Positions 17,275-26,626 of a DNA stretch of 64,000 nucleotides are shown one piece after another. This DNA comes from Hylemonella gracilis ATCC 19624 (GTDB lineage Bacteria > Pseudomonadota > Gammaproteobacteria > Burkholderiales > Burkholderiaceae_C). Where the stretch lies: positions 62,001 through 126,000 of the forward strand of contig NZ_AEGR01000109.1 in the NCBI RefSeq assembly GCF_000211835.1. Reading direction: 5' to 3'. Both the position numbers and the translations under genes were made by a program. The first letter of the stretch is position 1, and every line of letters starts with the position of its first letter. The notes below the pieces were generated by a model. It made no database searches. It saw nothing but the letters and a program-made list of their open reading frames with translations, and was not told the origin of the DNA.

Positions 17275-18907
17275 GGAGGTTTCCTCCGTGCGCGGGACCC
17301 GGACGACGCACCGCCGGCGGCACCGGTTGCTGCACCGTGGCCAATCCCTGCACGCTCGAAGCTCGACCTTCCATTTGCGTGAAATACAGATCGAGATCAC
17401 CAAGCTGGGGATCGTGCGCCGAACGGCCCGTGGAGCGCATCGACAGCTTGACCAGTTGGTCCGCGTCGGCGCGCGCCCAATCCTCGGGCACGCGTTGGCC
17501 ACAGCTGACGCCACGCAGCACCAAGCGGTGACGGATGGCCGCGTCCAGGGTCGGACCCAGCTTGACGGCTTCGTCCGTCTTGGTCAGCACGGCATGCTGC
17601 GCGCCGCTGCTGCGGAACGAGGCCACGGCCTCGTCTTGCGCGTCGCCGTGGTTGGCGGCGTTGAGCACCATGAGGCGCTGCACGCCGGGCAGATCGAGCA
17701 TGTCCAACACTTCGCGCTTGCGCGGATCGCGCGGCGCGACGCCGGTGGTGTCGATGATGACCATCTTGCGGTTGGACAACAGACCGAGCAGGTCCTGCAA
17801 CGCGCTCTGGTCGTGCGCCATGTGCGCAACCACGCCCAGCATGCGTCCGTAAGTGCGCAGTTGTTCATGCGCGCCGATGCGATAGCTGTCCAAGGTGATC
17901 AGGCCCACGCTGGCGGCGCCGAAATCACGCGCGCATTGCGCGGCGAGCTTGGCGGCGGTGGTGGTCTTGCCCACGCCCGTGGCGCCCACGAGGGCATAGA
18001 TGCCGCCCGCTTCGTGCAGGGCCGGTTCATTCTTGTCGGTCTTGAGGTTGCGCTCAAGCACGGCCAGCATCCAGCGCATGGCTTCAGCCGGCGTGGTGTC
18101 GTTGGGCATCTTCTCGAGCGCGGCGCGCGCGAGGTTGGGCGAGTAACCCGCGCGGATCAGCTTGAGCGTCAGATTGGCACGCACCGGGTTCTGCTTGGCC
18201 TGGCCCAGCCAGGCCAGGGTGCTGAAGCGCTCCTCGATGAGGTCCTTCATCGCGTTGAGTTCGTGCATCAGGCCCTCGGGCACCGTGGCCGCGGGCGCGG
18301 CTTGCTGCACGGCGACACGGCGCGGCGCTTGCACGGGCTCATCCGGAGGCACCACGGCATAGGTGCGCGGCGCGGCGCCACCGACATTGATCGCGGTTCC
18401 ACCCTGGGCAGTCTGCGCAGCCTGACGTACTTCGTGCTGGCGCATCTCGTGACGGCGTTGCAGCACGCGCTCGCGCACGTAGTCCTGGAAGGACAGGGTG
18501 CTCATCGCCAGTTGGTCGGCGTCTTCCTCGACCGTGCTGCGCGGGGAGGCACGCAGTGCGGCGCGGGCCGCACGTTCCGCGCGCTCGGCCGGCTCGGGCA
18601 CGTCACCTTCAGGCTCTTCCCGGGTGTTGCGCGCGGTGCGAGCAGCTTCCTTGGCGGCTTTTTCGGCATTGGCCTTGCGGCGCGAGAGGAAGCCAAAGGT
18701 GGAGCTTTCAGCGCTGTCTTCGGCGGTCATGGCGTTGTCGGCGGCCTTGTCGAGTGCGGCCAGGGTGGTGGAATTGGTGGCAACCACCTCCACACCGCCC
18801 TGCGCCGTGGGCTTGTTCGACAGGATGATGGCTTCCTCGCCAAAAGCCGCGCGTGCCTTGGCCAGCGCCTCGCGGGCGGTCGGGGCATGGAATCGTTGAA
18901 TGCTCAT
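17267..18907 (-). CDS. flhF: Flagellar biosynthesis GTPase FlhF
   Basis: A 546-residue SRP-type GTPase that places the flagellar export machinery. The N terminus (M-S-I-Q-R-F-H-A-P-T-A-R-E-A-L) is typical, followed by a basic/Ala-rich B domain. The NG domain carries G1 (V-G-A-T-G-V-G-K-T-T-T-A-A-K-L-A), D-S-Y-R-I-G-A-H-E-Q-L, I-I-D-T-T-G-V and L-T-K-T-D-E-A. Its start overlaps the flhA stop by four bases and its stop overlaps the FlhG-like start by eight, so this is one tightly packed operon. Confidence 0.95.
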   Translation of the reverse strand: MSIQRFHAPTAREALAKARAAFGEEAIILSNKPTAQGGVEVVATNSTTLAALDKAADNAMTAEDSAESSTFGFLSRRKANAEKAAKEAARTARNTREEPEGDVPEPAERAERAARAALRASPRSTVEEDADQLAMSTLSFQDYVRERVLQRRHEMRQHEVRQAAQTAQGGTAINVGGAAPRTYAVVPPDEPVQAPRRVAVQQAAPAATVPEGLMHELNAMKDLIEERFSTLAWLGQAKQNPVRANLTLKLIRAGYSPNLARAALEKMPNDTTPAEAMRWMLAVLERNLKTDKNEPALHEAGGIYALVGATGVGKTTTAAKLAAQCARDFGAASVGLITLDSYRIGAHEQLRTYGRMLGVVAHMAHDQSALQDLLGLLSNRKMVIIDTTGVAPRDPRKREVLDMLDLPGVQRLMVLNAANHGDAQDEAVASFRSSGAQHAVLTKTDEAVKLGPTLDAAIRHRLVLRGVSCGQRVPEDWARADADQLVKLSMRSTGRSAHDPQLGDLDLYFTQMEGRASSVQGLATVQQPVPPAVRRPGPAHGGNLHA

Positions 18908-21006
18908 GATGCGGCGCCTCTCAGGATCGGTCCGATGCGAATGGAATGGGTTTCAGGAATTTCGCTGTGCGACAGCACTTGCATCCGGGGCGCGGCGCGG
19001 CGCACCAGACGGGCGATGGAATTGCGAATGGGGTCGGGCACCAGCAGGCACGCTGGAACACCGGTTTCTTCTTGCTTCATCGCCACGTCGGCCGCGTTGC
19101 GGGCGAACATGTCGGCCACGCCCGGATCGAGCGCTGGGCCGTTGGCACCGCCCAGCGCCTGCACCAGCAGGCGTTCCAGCGGCGGATCGATGGCGATGAC
19201 GTTGAGTTCTTTTTGCGGCCCGTAAATCTGTTGAACGATGGCCGGCGAGAGGGCGACCCGCACGCGCCGCGCCAATTCGGCCGGATCGGTCGTGGACGGG
19301 GCGTGCTCGGCGATCGTTTCGACGATGGTGCGCATGTCGCGGATGTGCACTGCCTCTTCCAGCAACAGCTGGAGGACTCGCTGGAACGCGGCGATGGACA
19401 CCATTTTGGGCACGACTTCTTCGATGAGCTTCGGGAATTGCCGCGACACGTGCTCCACCAGATTCTGAGTTTCAGTACGGCTGAGCAGACGCGCGGCGTG
19501 AACCTGCATCAAGTGTGATAGATGGGTCGCCATGACGGTCTCGGAATCAACCACGGTAAAGCCGGCCATTTGCGCCGCTTCTTTCTGGCGTTCGTCGATC
19601 CATGTCGCGGGTAGGCCGAAGGCCGGATCGGTGGCGGGCGTGCCGATCAGGGGCGTACTGATGCCACCGGGATTGATGGCCAGGTACATGCCGGGGAAGG
19701 CCTCGCCTTCGCCGACCACCACGCCGCGCAGGTTGATGCGGTAGCCGCTGGGCTTGAGTTCCAGGTTGTCGCGCACGTGGACCGGTGGCGGCAGGAAGCC
19801 AACTTCCTGCGCGAACTTGCGACGCACGCCCTTGATGCGGGTGAGCAAGTCGCCCTGGCGATTCTTGTCCACCAGCGTGATGAGCCGGTAACCCAATTCC
19901 AGGCCCAGTTGATCCACCGGTTGCAAATCGTCCCAGCTGGCCTCGCCATCGCCGGGCGCTGCCGCTGCCGCGGCGGCCGCGGCGGCAGCAGTGGCCTCGG
20001 CCTGGGCCTTCTGCGGTTGCTTGGCGAGTACCCAGGCGGCATAGCCCAGCAGGCTGGCCACGCCGAGGAAGACCAGGTTGGGCATGCCAGGGATCATGCC
20101 CAGCAGGCCCAGCACACCCGCCGTGATGCCGATGGCACGCGGGGACACCAGCATCTGGCTGCCGATCTGCTTGCCCAAATCCTGATCCTTGCCCACGCGA
20201 GACACCACCATGGCGGCGGCCACGGAGATCAGCAAGCCCGGAATCTGCGCGACCAGCGCGTCACCAATGGCCAGCAGGATGTAGCTGTTGGCCGCCTGGC
20301 TGGCGCTCAAGCCGTGCTGGGCCATGCCGATGGCGAAGCCCCCGATGATGTTGATCAGCAGGATCAAGATGCCCGCCATGGCGTCGCCACGCACGAACTT
20401 GGAAGCGCCGTCCATGGAGCCGAAGAAGTCCGCTTCTTCGCTGACTTCCAGGCGGCGACGCTTGGCTTCTTTCTCGTCGATCAGGCCCGCGCCCAAGTCG
20501 GCGTCAATCGCCATCTGCTTGCCGGGCATGGCATCCAAGGCGAACCGCGCGGACACTTCGGCGATACGCTCGGCACCCTTGGTCACCACCACGAAGTTGA
20601 TGACCACCAGGATCGCGAACACGATCAAACCGACCGCGAAGTTGCCGCCGATCAGGAAGTGCCCGAAGGCCTCGATCACCGCGCCAGCGGCGCCGGTGCC
20701 GGTATGCCCCTCGAGCAACACCACCCGGGTGGACGCCACGTTCAGCGACAGGCGCAGCAAGGTGGTGAGCAGCAGCACGACGGGGAAAGCCGCGAAATCC
20801 AGCGGCTTGGTCATGTAGGCGGCCACCATCATCACCATCAGCGCGATGGCGATGTTGAAGGTGAACAGGATGTCCAGCAACCACGGCGGCAGCGGCAACA
20901 CCATCATCGCCAGCACGGCGACGACAAAAAGCGGCGCCGCGACGCCCTGAATCATCGCGGCGTGACGCCCAAAACGCTGCTGCAGTTGTTGGATCAGCGG
21001 GTTCAT
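18904..21006 (-). CDS. flhA: Flagellar type III export gate protein FlhA
   Basis: A 700-residue inner-membrane export-gate component. Eight transmembrane helices occupy about residues 15-330, including the F-H-I-P-E-P-like conserved loop region with T-K-G-A-E-R-I-A-E-V-S-A-R-F-A-L-D-A-M-P-G-K-Q and D-A-D-L. A linker of about 12 alanines (around residues 338-352) joins the cytosolic domain that docks chaperone-substrate complexes. The start overlaps the flhB stop by four bases. Confidence 0.96.
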   Translation of the reverse strand: MNPLIQQLQQRFGRHAAMIQGVAAPLFVVAVLAMMVLPLPPWLLDILFTFNIAIALMVMMVAAYMTKPLDFAAFPVVLLLTTLLRLSLNVASTRVVLLEGHTGTGAAGAVIEAFGHFLIGGNFAVGLIVFAILVVINFVVVTKGAERIAEVSARFALDAMPGKQMAIDADLGAGLIDEKEAKRRRLEVSEEADFFGSMDGASKFVRGDAMAGILILLINIIGGFAIGMAQHGLSASQAANSYILLAIGDALVAQIPGLLISVAAAMVVSRVGKDQDLGKQIGSQMLVSPRAIGITAGVLGLLGMIPGMPNLVFLGVASLLGYAAWVLAKQPQKAQAEATAAAAAAAAAAAPGDGEASWDDLQPVDQLGLELGYRLITLVDKNRQGDLLTRIKGVRRKFAQEVGFLPPPVHVRDNLELKPSGYRINLRGVVVGEGEAFPGMYLAINPGGISTPLIGTPATDPAFGLPATWIDERQKEAAQMAGFTVVDSETVMATHLSHLMQVHAARLLSRTETQNLVEHVSRQFPKLIEEVVPKMVSIAAFQRVLQLLLEEAVHIRDMRTIVETIAEHAPSTTDPAELARRVRVALSPAIVQQIYGPQKELNVIAIDPPLERLLVQALGGANGPALDPGVADMFARNAADVAMKQEETGVPACLLVPDPIRNSIARLVRRAAPRMQVLSHSEIPETHSIRIGPILRGAAS

Positions 21007-22256
21007 GTGGCTCTAACGGAGGAAATGGGTTCGGTACGGGCGACGCCAGCTGTTTCGGCGGCGGCAGCTTTCGCGGCCTTGGCCTTGGCCGCGACGCTGG
21101 CGGCGTAGGCGGCTTGGGCCGCACGGGAATCTTGCGGGTCCATGCCAGGCGGCACGACCGGTTGCGGCATGTCCCCTGGCATGGGGCCTCTGCCCTGCAG
21201 GGCGGCCTTCAGACGGTAGACATAGGCCAGCACCTGGGCCACGGCCGTGTACAGCGTGGAAGGGATGTCCTGGTCCAGCTCGGCATGCGCATACAAGGCG
21301 CGCGCCAGCACGGGGGATTGCAACACGGGCACCTGATGGGCCTTGGCCAGGTCGCGGATCTTCATCGCCAGCAAGTCCGCGCCCTTGGACACCACGCGCG
21401 GCGCCGCCATTGACTTTTCCTCGTACTTCACCGCGACGGCGTAGTGAGTGGGGTTCATCAGCACGAAGTCCGCCTGCGGCACCTTGGGCAGGCTTTGGCG
21501 CTGGGCCAATTCACGCTGCTTCTGGCGACGACGGCTCTTCATCTGGGGGTTGCCCTCGATGTCCTTGTGCTCGTCCTTCATTTCCTGCAAGGACATCTTG
21601 AGCTCGGACTTGTGCAGGAAGATCTGCAGGGGCAGGTCGATCAGGGCCACCAGCAAGACCACGGCCAACAGCAATCCGCACCCCATGACCAGCCAGTTGA
21701 GCATGCGCTCGATGCCGGCCGTCGAGGGCTGCAACACCAGTGTCGAGATCGACGGCAGGGTGTAGTAGATGAAAACAGCGGCCAGGGCCAAGACGAAGAA
21801 GGCGATGAAAGCGAGCTTGACCACCTCGGCCAGCTTCTTCTTGGTGAACATGCCCTGCAAACCCTTGATCGGGTTGATGCGGCTGAAGTCGGGTGCCAGA
21901 GGCGTGGTGGTCCAGACCCACCCCCCGCCCGCGAGCGTGGCCACCACGGCAATCGCCACGATGATGACGGCGATGCCCAGGCTGATGCCCGCGCCGGTCA
22001 GCGTCATGGTGTGCAGGTGATCCAGCATGAACTTGGGATCACGGACGTCGGCGGCGCTGAACGACAGATGGCGCGCCAGCGACTCCCGCAAGGCGCTGTA
22101 AATCCAAGGCGCGGTGAGGACCAGGGTGACCGCGCCACCCCCCAGCACGGCCAAGTGGCTGAAATCCCGGGAACGAGGGACCTGTCCATCCTCCCGCGCG
22201 CGTTGCAGCTTGCGCTGCGACGCGGGTAGATTTCGGTCCTGACTGCTGGATTCCAT
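21003..22256 (-). CDS. flhB: Flagellar export switch protein FlhB
   Basis: A 417-residue inner-membrane protein that switches export from rod-hook to filament substrates. Four transmembrane helices are followed by the cytosolic domain with the autocleavage site N-P-T-H. The protein is about 35-40 residues longer than usual because of a C-terminal Ala/Lys/Pro-rich tail (from about residue 360). It starts a new run after the cheZ terminator. No clear FlhDC box is visible in the 128 bases upstream. Confidence 0.95.
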   Translation of the reverse strand: MESSSQDRNLPASQRKLQRAREDGQVPRSRDFSHLAVLGGGAVTLVLTAPWIYSALRESLARHLSFSAADVRDPKFMLDHLHTMTLTGAGISLGIAVIIVAIAVVATLAGGGWVWTTTPLAPDFSRINPIKGLQGMFTKKKLAEVVKLAFIAFFVLALAAVFIYYTLPSISTLVLQPSTAGIERMLNWLVMGCGLLLAVVLLVALIDLPLQIFLHKSELKMSLQEMKDEHKDIEGNPQMKSRRRQKQRELAQRQSLPKVPQADFVLMNPTHYAVAVKYEEKSMAAPRVVSKGADLLAMKIRDLAKAHQVPVLQSPVLARALYAHAELDQDIPSTLYTAVAQVLAYVYRLKAALQGRGPMPGDMPQPVVPPGMDPQDSRAAQAAYAASVAAKAKAAKAAAAETAGVARTEPISSVRAT

Positions 22257-22314
22257 GGTGGCACGTGCTTAAAAGTCCACGCCATTGTGGGCCGCAGCCC
22301 TGCCACCTAAAACA

Positions 22315-22342
22315 AGAAAAGCCGGGTGTTTCCGGCTTTTTC
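22315..22342 (-). terminator. Rho-independent terminator after cheZ
   Basis: On the minus strand, AAAAGCCGG-AAACAC-CCGGCTTTT forms a nine-pair stem ending in a T-rich tail. It lies about 40 bases past the cheZ stop and before flhB, separating the flhDC/mot/che run from the flhB-fliA run. Confidence 0.85.
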
Positions 22343-22384
22343 TCCCCTTGATCCGGTGAATCCCGGACGAGCGCGAGGCCTCGC

Positions 22385-23083
22385 TCAGAACCCCAAACTG
22401 GCCAGCAGATCGTCCACTTGCGATTGATCGGTGACCACTTCGCTGGCCATTTTTTCTGGATCGACCACGGGACCGCCCAGCTTGACGGTCTCGGGCGTCA
22501 GAGGCGCCTTGGCGGCGGCCTCTTTTTCGGCCTCCATCTGCTCGGTCTGCTGCTTCAGACGCTCCTGGACATCCGCGGGTGCCGTCTGGATCAGCAAGGC
22601 GACCAGCTGATCCTCGATGTTGGAGGCCAGATTGAGGACGCGCGCAATCACCTGCCCCGTGAGGTCATGGAAATCCTGGGCCATCATGATTTCCGTGAGA
22701 TGCTGGTCCAGATCGGTGTTGGTCTTTTCCAGGTCGGTCAGGAAGTTCATGACGTGGCCCTTGGCCACGGCCGCCACCGGATCGGAAGCCAGCAGGGCGA
22801 TCATGTGCTTGGTCTGCGCCACCACATGGTCGTTCTGGCTCTTGGCTTGATCCACGCGGTTGAGCACCTTTTCCGCCGCTTCGCCGGTGAGCTTGGCGAT
22901 GTAGGTGAGGCGCGAACGGGCATCCGGCAATTCGATCGCCGAGCCATGCAGTTTTTCCGCCAACCCCAGCCCCTGCAGGGCGTCGTGCAACTGGCGCGTC
23001 AACAACCCCAGCTTGTGATGGACGACCTCCAGGGCCTCGAAGGTCATGTCCCCCGAGTCAGGTGTGGCGGAATGGTTGTTCAT
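22385..23083 (-). CDS. cheZ: CheY-P phosphatase CheZ
   Basis: A 232-residue long-helical phosphatase that removes phosphate from CheY, ending tumble signals. The catalytic pair is seen in A-Q-D-F-H-D-L-T-G-Q-V-I (D140 and Q144). The C-terminal CheY-binding peptide (V-D-D-L-L-A-S-L-G-F) is intact after a charged linker. It starts two bases after the cheY stop. Confidence 0.95.
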   Translation of the reverse strand: MNNHSATPDSGDMTFEALEVVHHKLGLLTRQLHDALQGLGLAEKLHGSAIELPDARSRLTYIAKLTGEAAEKVLNRVDQAKSQNDHVVAQTKHMIALLASDPVAAVAKGHVMNFLTDLEKTNTDLDQHLTEIMMAQDFHDLTGQVIARVLNLASNIEDQLVALLIQTAPADVQERLKQQTEQMEAEKEAAAKAPLTPETVKLGGPVVDPEKMASEVVTDQSQVDDLLASLGF

Positions 23084-23085
23084 GG

Positions 23086-23478
23086 TTATTGCAACCCTGA
23101 TTTTTTGAGGATGTGGTGCAGCTTTTCCTCGAGCACGGCCTTTGTGAAAGGCTTGACGATGTAACCCGCCGCACCTTGTTGGGCGGCGAGCACGATGTCT
23201 TCCTTGCGGGCCTCGGCGGTCACCATCAGCACCGGGATGTGCTTCAGCTTCTCGTCCCGCTTGATTTCGGCGAGCAATTGGAAGCCGTTCATGTTCGGCA
23301 TGTTGATGTCGCTGACCACGAAATCAAAAGGAAGGGCGCGCAATTTCTGCAGCGCCACCACACCGTCTTCCGCTTCGTCGGCCTCGGAAAAGCCGCTTTC
23401 CTTGAGCAGGTTGCGAACGATACGGCGCATGGTCGAAAAATCGTCAACCACTAGGAATCGCAATGGGTTGTTGGCCAT
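23086..23478 (-). CDS. cheY: Chemotaxis response regulator CheY
   Basis: A 130-residue receiver domain that, when phosphorylated by CheA, binds the motor switch. Key residues sit at the E. coli positions: D12, D13, phospho-acceptor D57, T87, Y106 and K109. It is followed directly by cheZ. It is preceded by motB after 112 bases, where cheA-W-R-D-B often stand in related bacteria. Confidence 0.97.
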   Translation of the reverse strand: MANNPLRFLVVDDFSTMRRIVRNLLKESGFSEADEAEDGVVALQKLRALPFDFVVSDINMPNMNGFQLLAEIKRDEKLKHIPVLMVTAEARKEDIVLAAQQGAAGYIVKPFTKAVLEEKLHHILKKSGLQ

Positions 23479-23590
23479 ACGTTGAGCCTTTCTATGCCTT
23501 TCAGTCTTGCTTTCGGTTCTTATTGCGGCAGATTATCGCCAAGTTCCATGCCCGGCCCAAGCCCACGCATCTCTTCGTACAGCCCGCGGC

Positions 23591-24547
23591 TTACCGCGAG
23601 CCTCCCGGAGCCACCAGCGCAGGGGCGGCGACCAACGCCGGGTCCACCGCCTGTCCCGACGCGGCGCCCCGCTCCCCGGGCTCGACCGCCTCACGGTTGA
23701 TGCCCAACTGGCGCTCCTCCGCCTCCTTGGTCAAGACCATGATACTGATGCGCCGGTTGGCGGGGGCAGTCGGGTTGTCGGGCACCAGCAGATTACTGGC
23801 CGCCAGGCCCGTCACGCGCAACAACTTGTCCTCGGGCATGCCAGCAGCGACCAGTTCGCGCCGAGCCGCGTTGGCCCGATCCGCCGACAGTTCCCAGTTG
23901 CTGTAGCTGCGCCCCTGGTTGCCATACTGCGTCACATCGGTGTGGCCGTCCAGACTGATTTTGTTTTCGACGCCATTGAGCGCCGCGCCAATCTCGCGCA
24001 GGATGTCACGCATGTAGGGCTGCACGGCGGCATTGCCCGTGGTGAACATGGGGCGCCCCTGCTCATCCACGATCTGAATCTTGAGGCCGTCGGGCGTGCT
24101 CTCCAGCTGAATCTGGCGGCTGAACCGACGCAATTGCGCATTATTGGAGATCGCGGCGCTGATCTTGGCGCTGAGCGCAGCCAGCCGCTGCGCGTCACGG
24201 CGAGCGGTTTCGGCACGCCGTCGCTTGTCCGCCGCGGAGGCATCCTCAGGATGCTGGCCTGCGGTCAGCGTGAGGTCCGCGCCGCCACCCGGCATGATCG
24301 ACGAACTGGCGCCTGAGCCATTGCCGCCCACCATGGACACCTTGAGCGGAGCACGGAAATAATCCGCCAGCCCCTTGAGGTCCCCCTTGGAGGTGGAACC
24401 CAACAGCCACATCAGCAGGAAAAAGGCCATCATCGCCGTCACGAAGTCGGCATAGGCAATCTTCCAAGCACCGCCATGGACACCATGGCCGCCCTTCTTC
24501 ACCCGCTTGATGATGATGGGCTGAAGTTTCTTGGCATCCGTGGCCAT
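23591..24547 (-). CDS. motB: Flagellar stator protein MotB
   Basis: A 318-residue stator subunit with one N-terminal membrane helix bearing the proton-carrying aspartate (D34 in A-Y-A-D-F-V-T-A-M-M) and a C-terminal OmpA-like peptidoglycan-binding domain (D-G-H-T-D-V..., N-R-R-I-S-I-M-V). It anchors the MotA4-5/MotB2 channel to the cell wall. The sequence is typical of proton-driven stators. It follows motA by 67 bases. Confidence 0.96.
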   Translation of the reverse strand: MATDAKKLQPIIIKRVKKGGHGVHGGAWKIAYADFVTAMMAFFLLMWLLGSTSKGDLKGLADYFRAPLKVSMVGGNGSGASSSIMPGGGADLTLTAGQHPEDASAADKRRRAETARRDAQRLAALSAKISAAISNNAQLRRFSRQIQLESTPDGLKIQIVDEQGRPMFTTGNAAVQPYMRDILREIGAALNGVENKISLDGHTDVTQYGNQGRSYSNWELSADRANAARRELVAAGMPEDKLLRVTGLAASNLLVPDNPTAPANRRISIMVLTKEAEERQLGINREAVEPGERGAASGQAVDPALVAAPALVAPGGSR

Positions 24548-24614
24548 GATTTCCCCTTAGCCTTTCACCCTGGTCACTGACAGGCCCCGTCCCGCGCTTG
24601 CGCCGGTTCGCGGA

Positions 24615-25472
24615 TCACTTCTTGCGGACATGCGCTTCCAGCTCCAGGAAGCCGGGACGCTCGGTTGAGAACAGCACCTTGCGACCGAACTCGATGGCGG
24701 TCGCGGGGTTGTAGCCCTGCATGCTGGCCAGCAAGGTGGACTTGATGCACTGCAATTCCTTGGTGCCGTCCGCAGCCTTCTGCTCCAGCAAGGTACCCAG
24801 TGGCTCGAAGATGGCGTAGGCCAACATGATGCCCAGGAAGGTTCCGACCAGGGCGGAAGCGATCATGCCCCCCAGGATGGCCGGCGGCTGTCCCACGGAG
24901 CCCATGGTGTTCACCACGCCCAGCACGGCGGCCACGATACCGAAGGCGGGCAGGGCGCCCGCGAGCCGAAGAACGGCCATCGCCGGCGCATGCGCCTCCT
25001 GGTGATGGGTATCGATCTCGCTGTCCATCAGGGTCTCGATCTCATGGGCGTTCAGGTTGCCCGAGACCATCATGCGCAGGTAATCCGTGGTGAATTCAAC
25101 GACATGGTGGTCGTTTCCGACGATGGGGTGCGCCTGGAACAGCGGAGACTCATGGGGCTCTTCCACATCCTTTTCAATCGCCATCAGGCCTTCCTTGCGG
25201 GCCTTTTGCAGGATGTCGTAGAGCAGCGCCATGAGGTCCATGTAGCGCTCCTTGGTGTACTTGGAACCCTTGAGCACCGTCGGCACCTGGGCCATCGTGG
25301 CACGCAGCACCTTGGGCTGGTTGCCCGCCACGAAGGCGCCGAGCGCACCACCGAAAATGGTGGCCATTTCGAAGGGAAGAGCTTCCAGCAGGATGCCGAC
25401 GTTGCCGCCATGCAGGACGAAGGTCCCGAAGATAGCAAGCATGGCAACGGCGTAACCGATGATGACAATCAT
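24615..25472 (-). CDS. motA: Flagellar stator protein MotA
   Basis: A 285-residue stator subunit with four membrane helices (two near residues 1-50, two at about 165-230) around a large cytosolic loop that contacts FliG. The N terminus M-I-V-I-I-G-Y-A-V-A and the P-A-F-G-I-V-A-A-V-L-G-V-V-N-T-M segment (with the conserved proline) are family features. It lies after flhC, separated by about 250 bases that include an inverted repeat and a possible promoter. Confidence 0.96.
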   Translation of the reverse strand: MIVIIGYAVAMLAIFGTFVLHGGNVGILLEALPFEMATIFGGALGAFVAGNQPKVLRATMAQVPTVLKGSKYTKERYMDLMALLYDILQKARKEGLMAIEKDVEEPHESPLFQAHPIVGNDHHVVEFTTDYLRMMVSGNLNAHEIETLMDSEIDTHHQEAHAPAMAVLRLAGALPAFGIVAAVLGVVNTMGSVGQPPAILGGMIASALVGTFLGIMLAYAIFEPLGTLLEQKAADGTKELQCIKSTLLASMQGYNPATAIEFGRKVLFSTERPGFLELEAHVRKK

Positions 25473-25589
25473 GGGTGGGCGGCTAGGGTAGTGAGAAAGG
25501 GGGAGAAATATGTAACTCGGGCCATTCTAGGGGATAGCGCCCAAGTCAGCACACGCAAAAGCGTGGAAAACTGCCCCTTGTACCGAGTC

Positions 25590-25612
25590 TTTTGCAAACT
25601 TCTGTTGCAAAA
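25590..25612. repeat. Inverted repeat between flhC and motA
   Basis: TTTTGCAA-N7-TTGCAAAA is a perfect eight-base inverted repeat lying about 120 bases before the motA start. It partly overlaps a second hairpin (AAACCGG...CCGGTTT, 25610-25628) that could weakly terminate flhC transcription. It could be a regulator site for motA; no known consensus is matched. Confidence 0.4.
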
Positions 25613-25723
25613 CCGGCGAGCCCGGTTTACGGAATCCCCGTCTCGACCGGTGTGGGCGCATGGGGCTTCAATGCGGTGAAACGCTGAGTTTCAGCAACAC
25701 GTCCGCCCCTGCGCTCCCATCGC

Positions 25724-26260
25724 TCAATGCAACTGAATGCCCGCCGTGCTGCCCTTGCCGGCGCGCGCTGGAGGTTCGCACAGGCCGCACACATAGTTGC
25801 GCGCATTCTCGTGGGCCTCGGAGACGAAATGCCCCCCGCACTTGGAGCAGCGTGTCATGGCCAGCATGTTGTTGTCGATGAATTTCACCAGCCGCCAGGC
25901 ACGGGTGATGGACAACAGCGGCTCCATCTCCAAGGCCTTCATTTGTTCTTCATACAGGCGATAAGCCTTCATCACCGCATCGATGTCTTCGATGCTGCTG
26001 GCCTTGCTCAGGTACTCATAGATATTGAGGAAGAGCGAGGAGTGGATGTTGGGCTGCCAGGTCAGGAACCAATCGGTCGAGAACGGCAACTGTCCCTTGC
26101 TGGGCGACTTGCCGGCAACCTCCTTGTAGAGGCGCAGCAGGCGCTCGTAGGACAAATCTGTTTCGCTCTCCAGAACCTGCAAGCGCGCGCCCAGCTTGAT
26201 CAGGGCGACGGCACGTTCGATCTGGCGCGATTCGTTCAGGACGCTTTTGACGGTGCTCAT
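25724..26260 (-). CDS. flhC: Flagellar master regulator subunit FlhC
   Basis: A 178-residue zinc-containing partner of FlhD; the FlhD4C2 complex activates class II flagellar promoters. The four zinc cysteines are seen in C-S-K-C-G and C-G-L-C near residues 138-161. It follows flhD by 33 bases. A matching FlhDC-type palindrome is present before flgB. Confidence 0.96.
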   Translation of the reverse strand: MSTVKSVLNESRQIERAVALIKLGARLQVLESETDLSYERLLRLYKEVAGKSPSKGQLPFSTDWFLTWQPNIHSSLFLNIYEYLSKASSIEDIDAVMKAYRLYEEQMKALEMEPLLSITRAWRLVKFIDNNMLAMTRCSKCGGHFVSEAHENARNYVCGLCEPPARAGKGSTAGIQLH

Positions 26261-26293
26261 GAGGTGTTCCCAGCCTGGTTGATGAGAAGACGC

Positions 26294-26626
26294 TCAGGCG
26301 CCAGTGGCTTCCGCGTGCCGGCCCGCCATCAGAATGCTGGCGTGCAGACGCGTCGTGGCCGGGTTGTCCACTTTGCTGGTGTTGTGGTTGGTCAGCAAAC
26401 TCCACACGACCTCGTCGTCCATGCGGAAGCGGCACAACAGCATGGGGCTCGACGCGATCTTGGAGATCTGGGCGGGCGACATCATGGCGAGCAGGTTGGC
26501 CGATTCCTCGGACAGCCCCAGGCGGAATTGGGCGTCCGCCTTGTCACGCCGGATCAGGCTCTGCGCCAACATGAGGTAAGTCAGGTTGGACTCGCGGATT
26601 TCGGCGTTCAGTTGTTCTTCAGTCAT
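26294..26626 (-). CDS. flhD: Flagellar master regulator subunit FlhD
   Basis: A 110-residue helical regulator that pairs with FlhC. The core L-T-Y-L-M-L-A-Q-S-L-I-R-R-D-K and A-Q-F-R-L-G segments match FlhD. A strong ribosome site (AAAGGAG) stands seven bases ahead of the ATG. The 272-base upstream region contains the flgN terminator and must also hold the flhDC promoter. Confidence 0.96.
   Translation of the reverse strand: MTEEQLNAEIRESNLTYLMLAQSLIRRDKADAQFRLGLSEESANLLAMMSPAQISKIASSPMLLCRFRMDDEVVWSLLTNHNTSKVDNPATTRLHASILMAGRHAEATGA

Noticed and set aside
17210-19225. 671-codon open frame antisense to flhF and flhA
   Set aside because: Spans the join of two well-supported genes on the other strand; no domain.
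25552-25565. CACGC-AAAA-GCGTG hairpin upstream of motA
   Set aside because: Five-pair stem without T-run; too short to support a terminator or operator claim.
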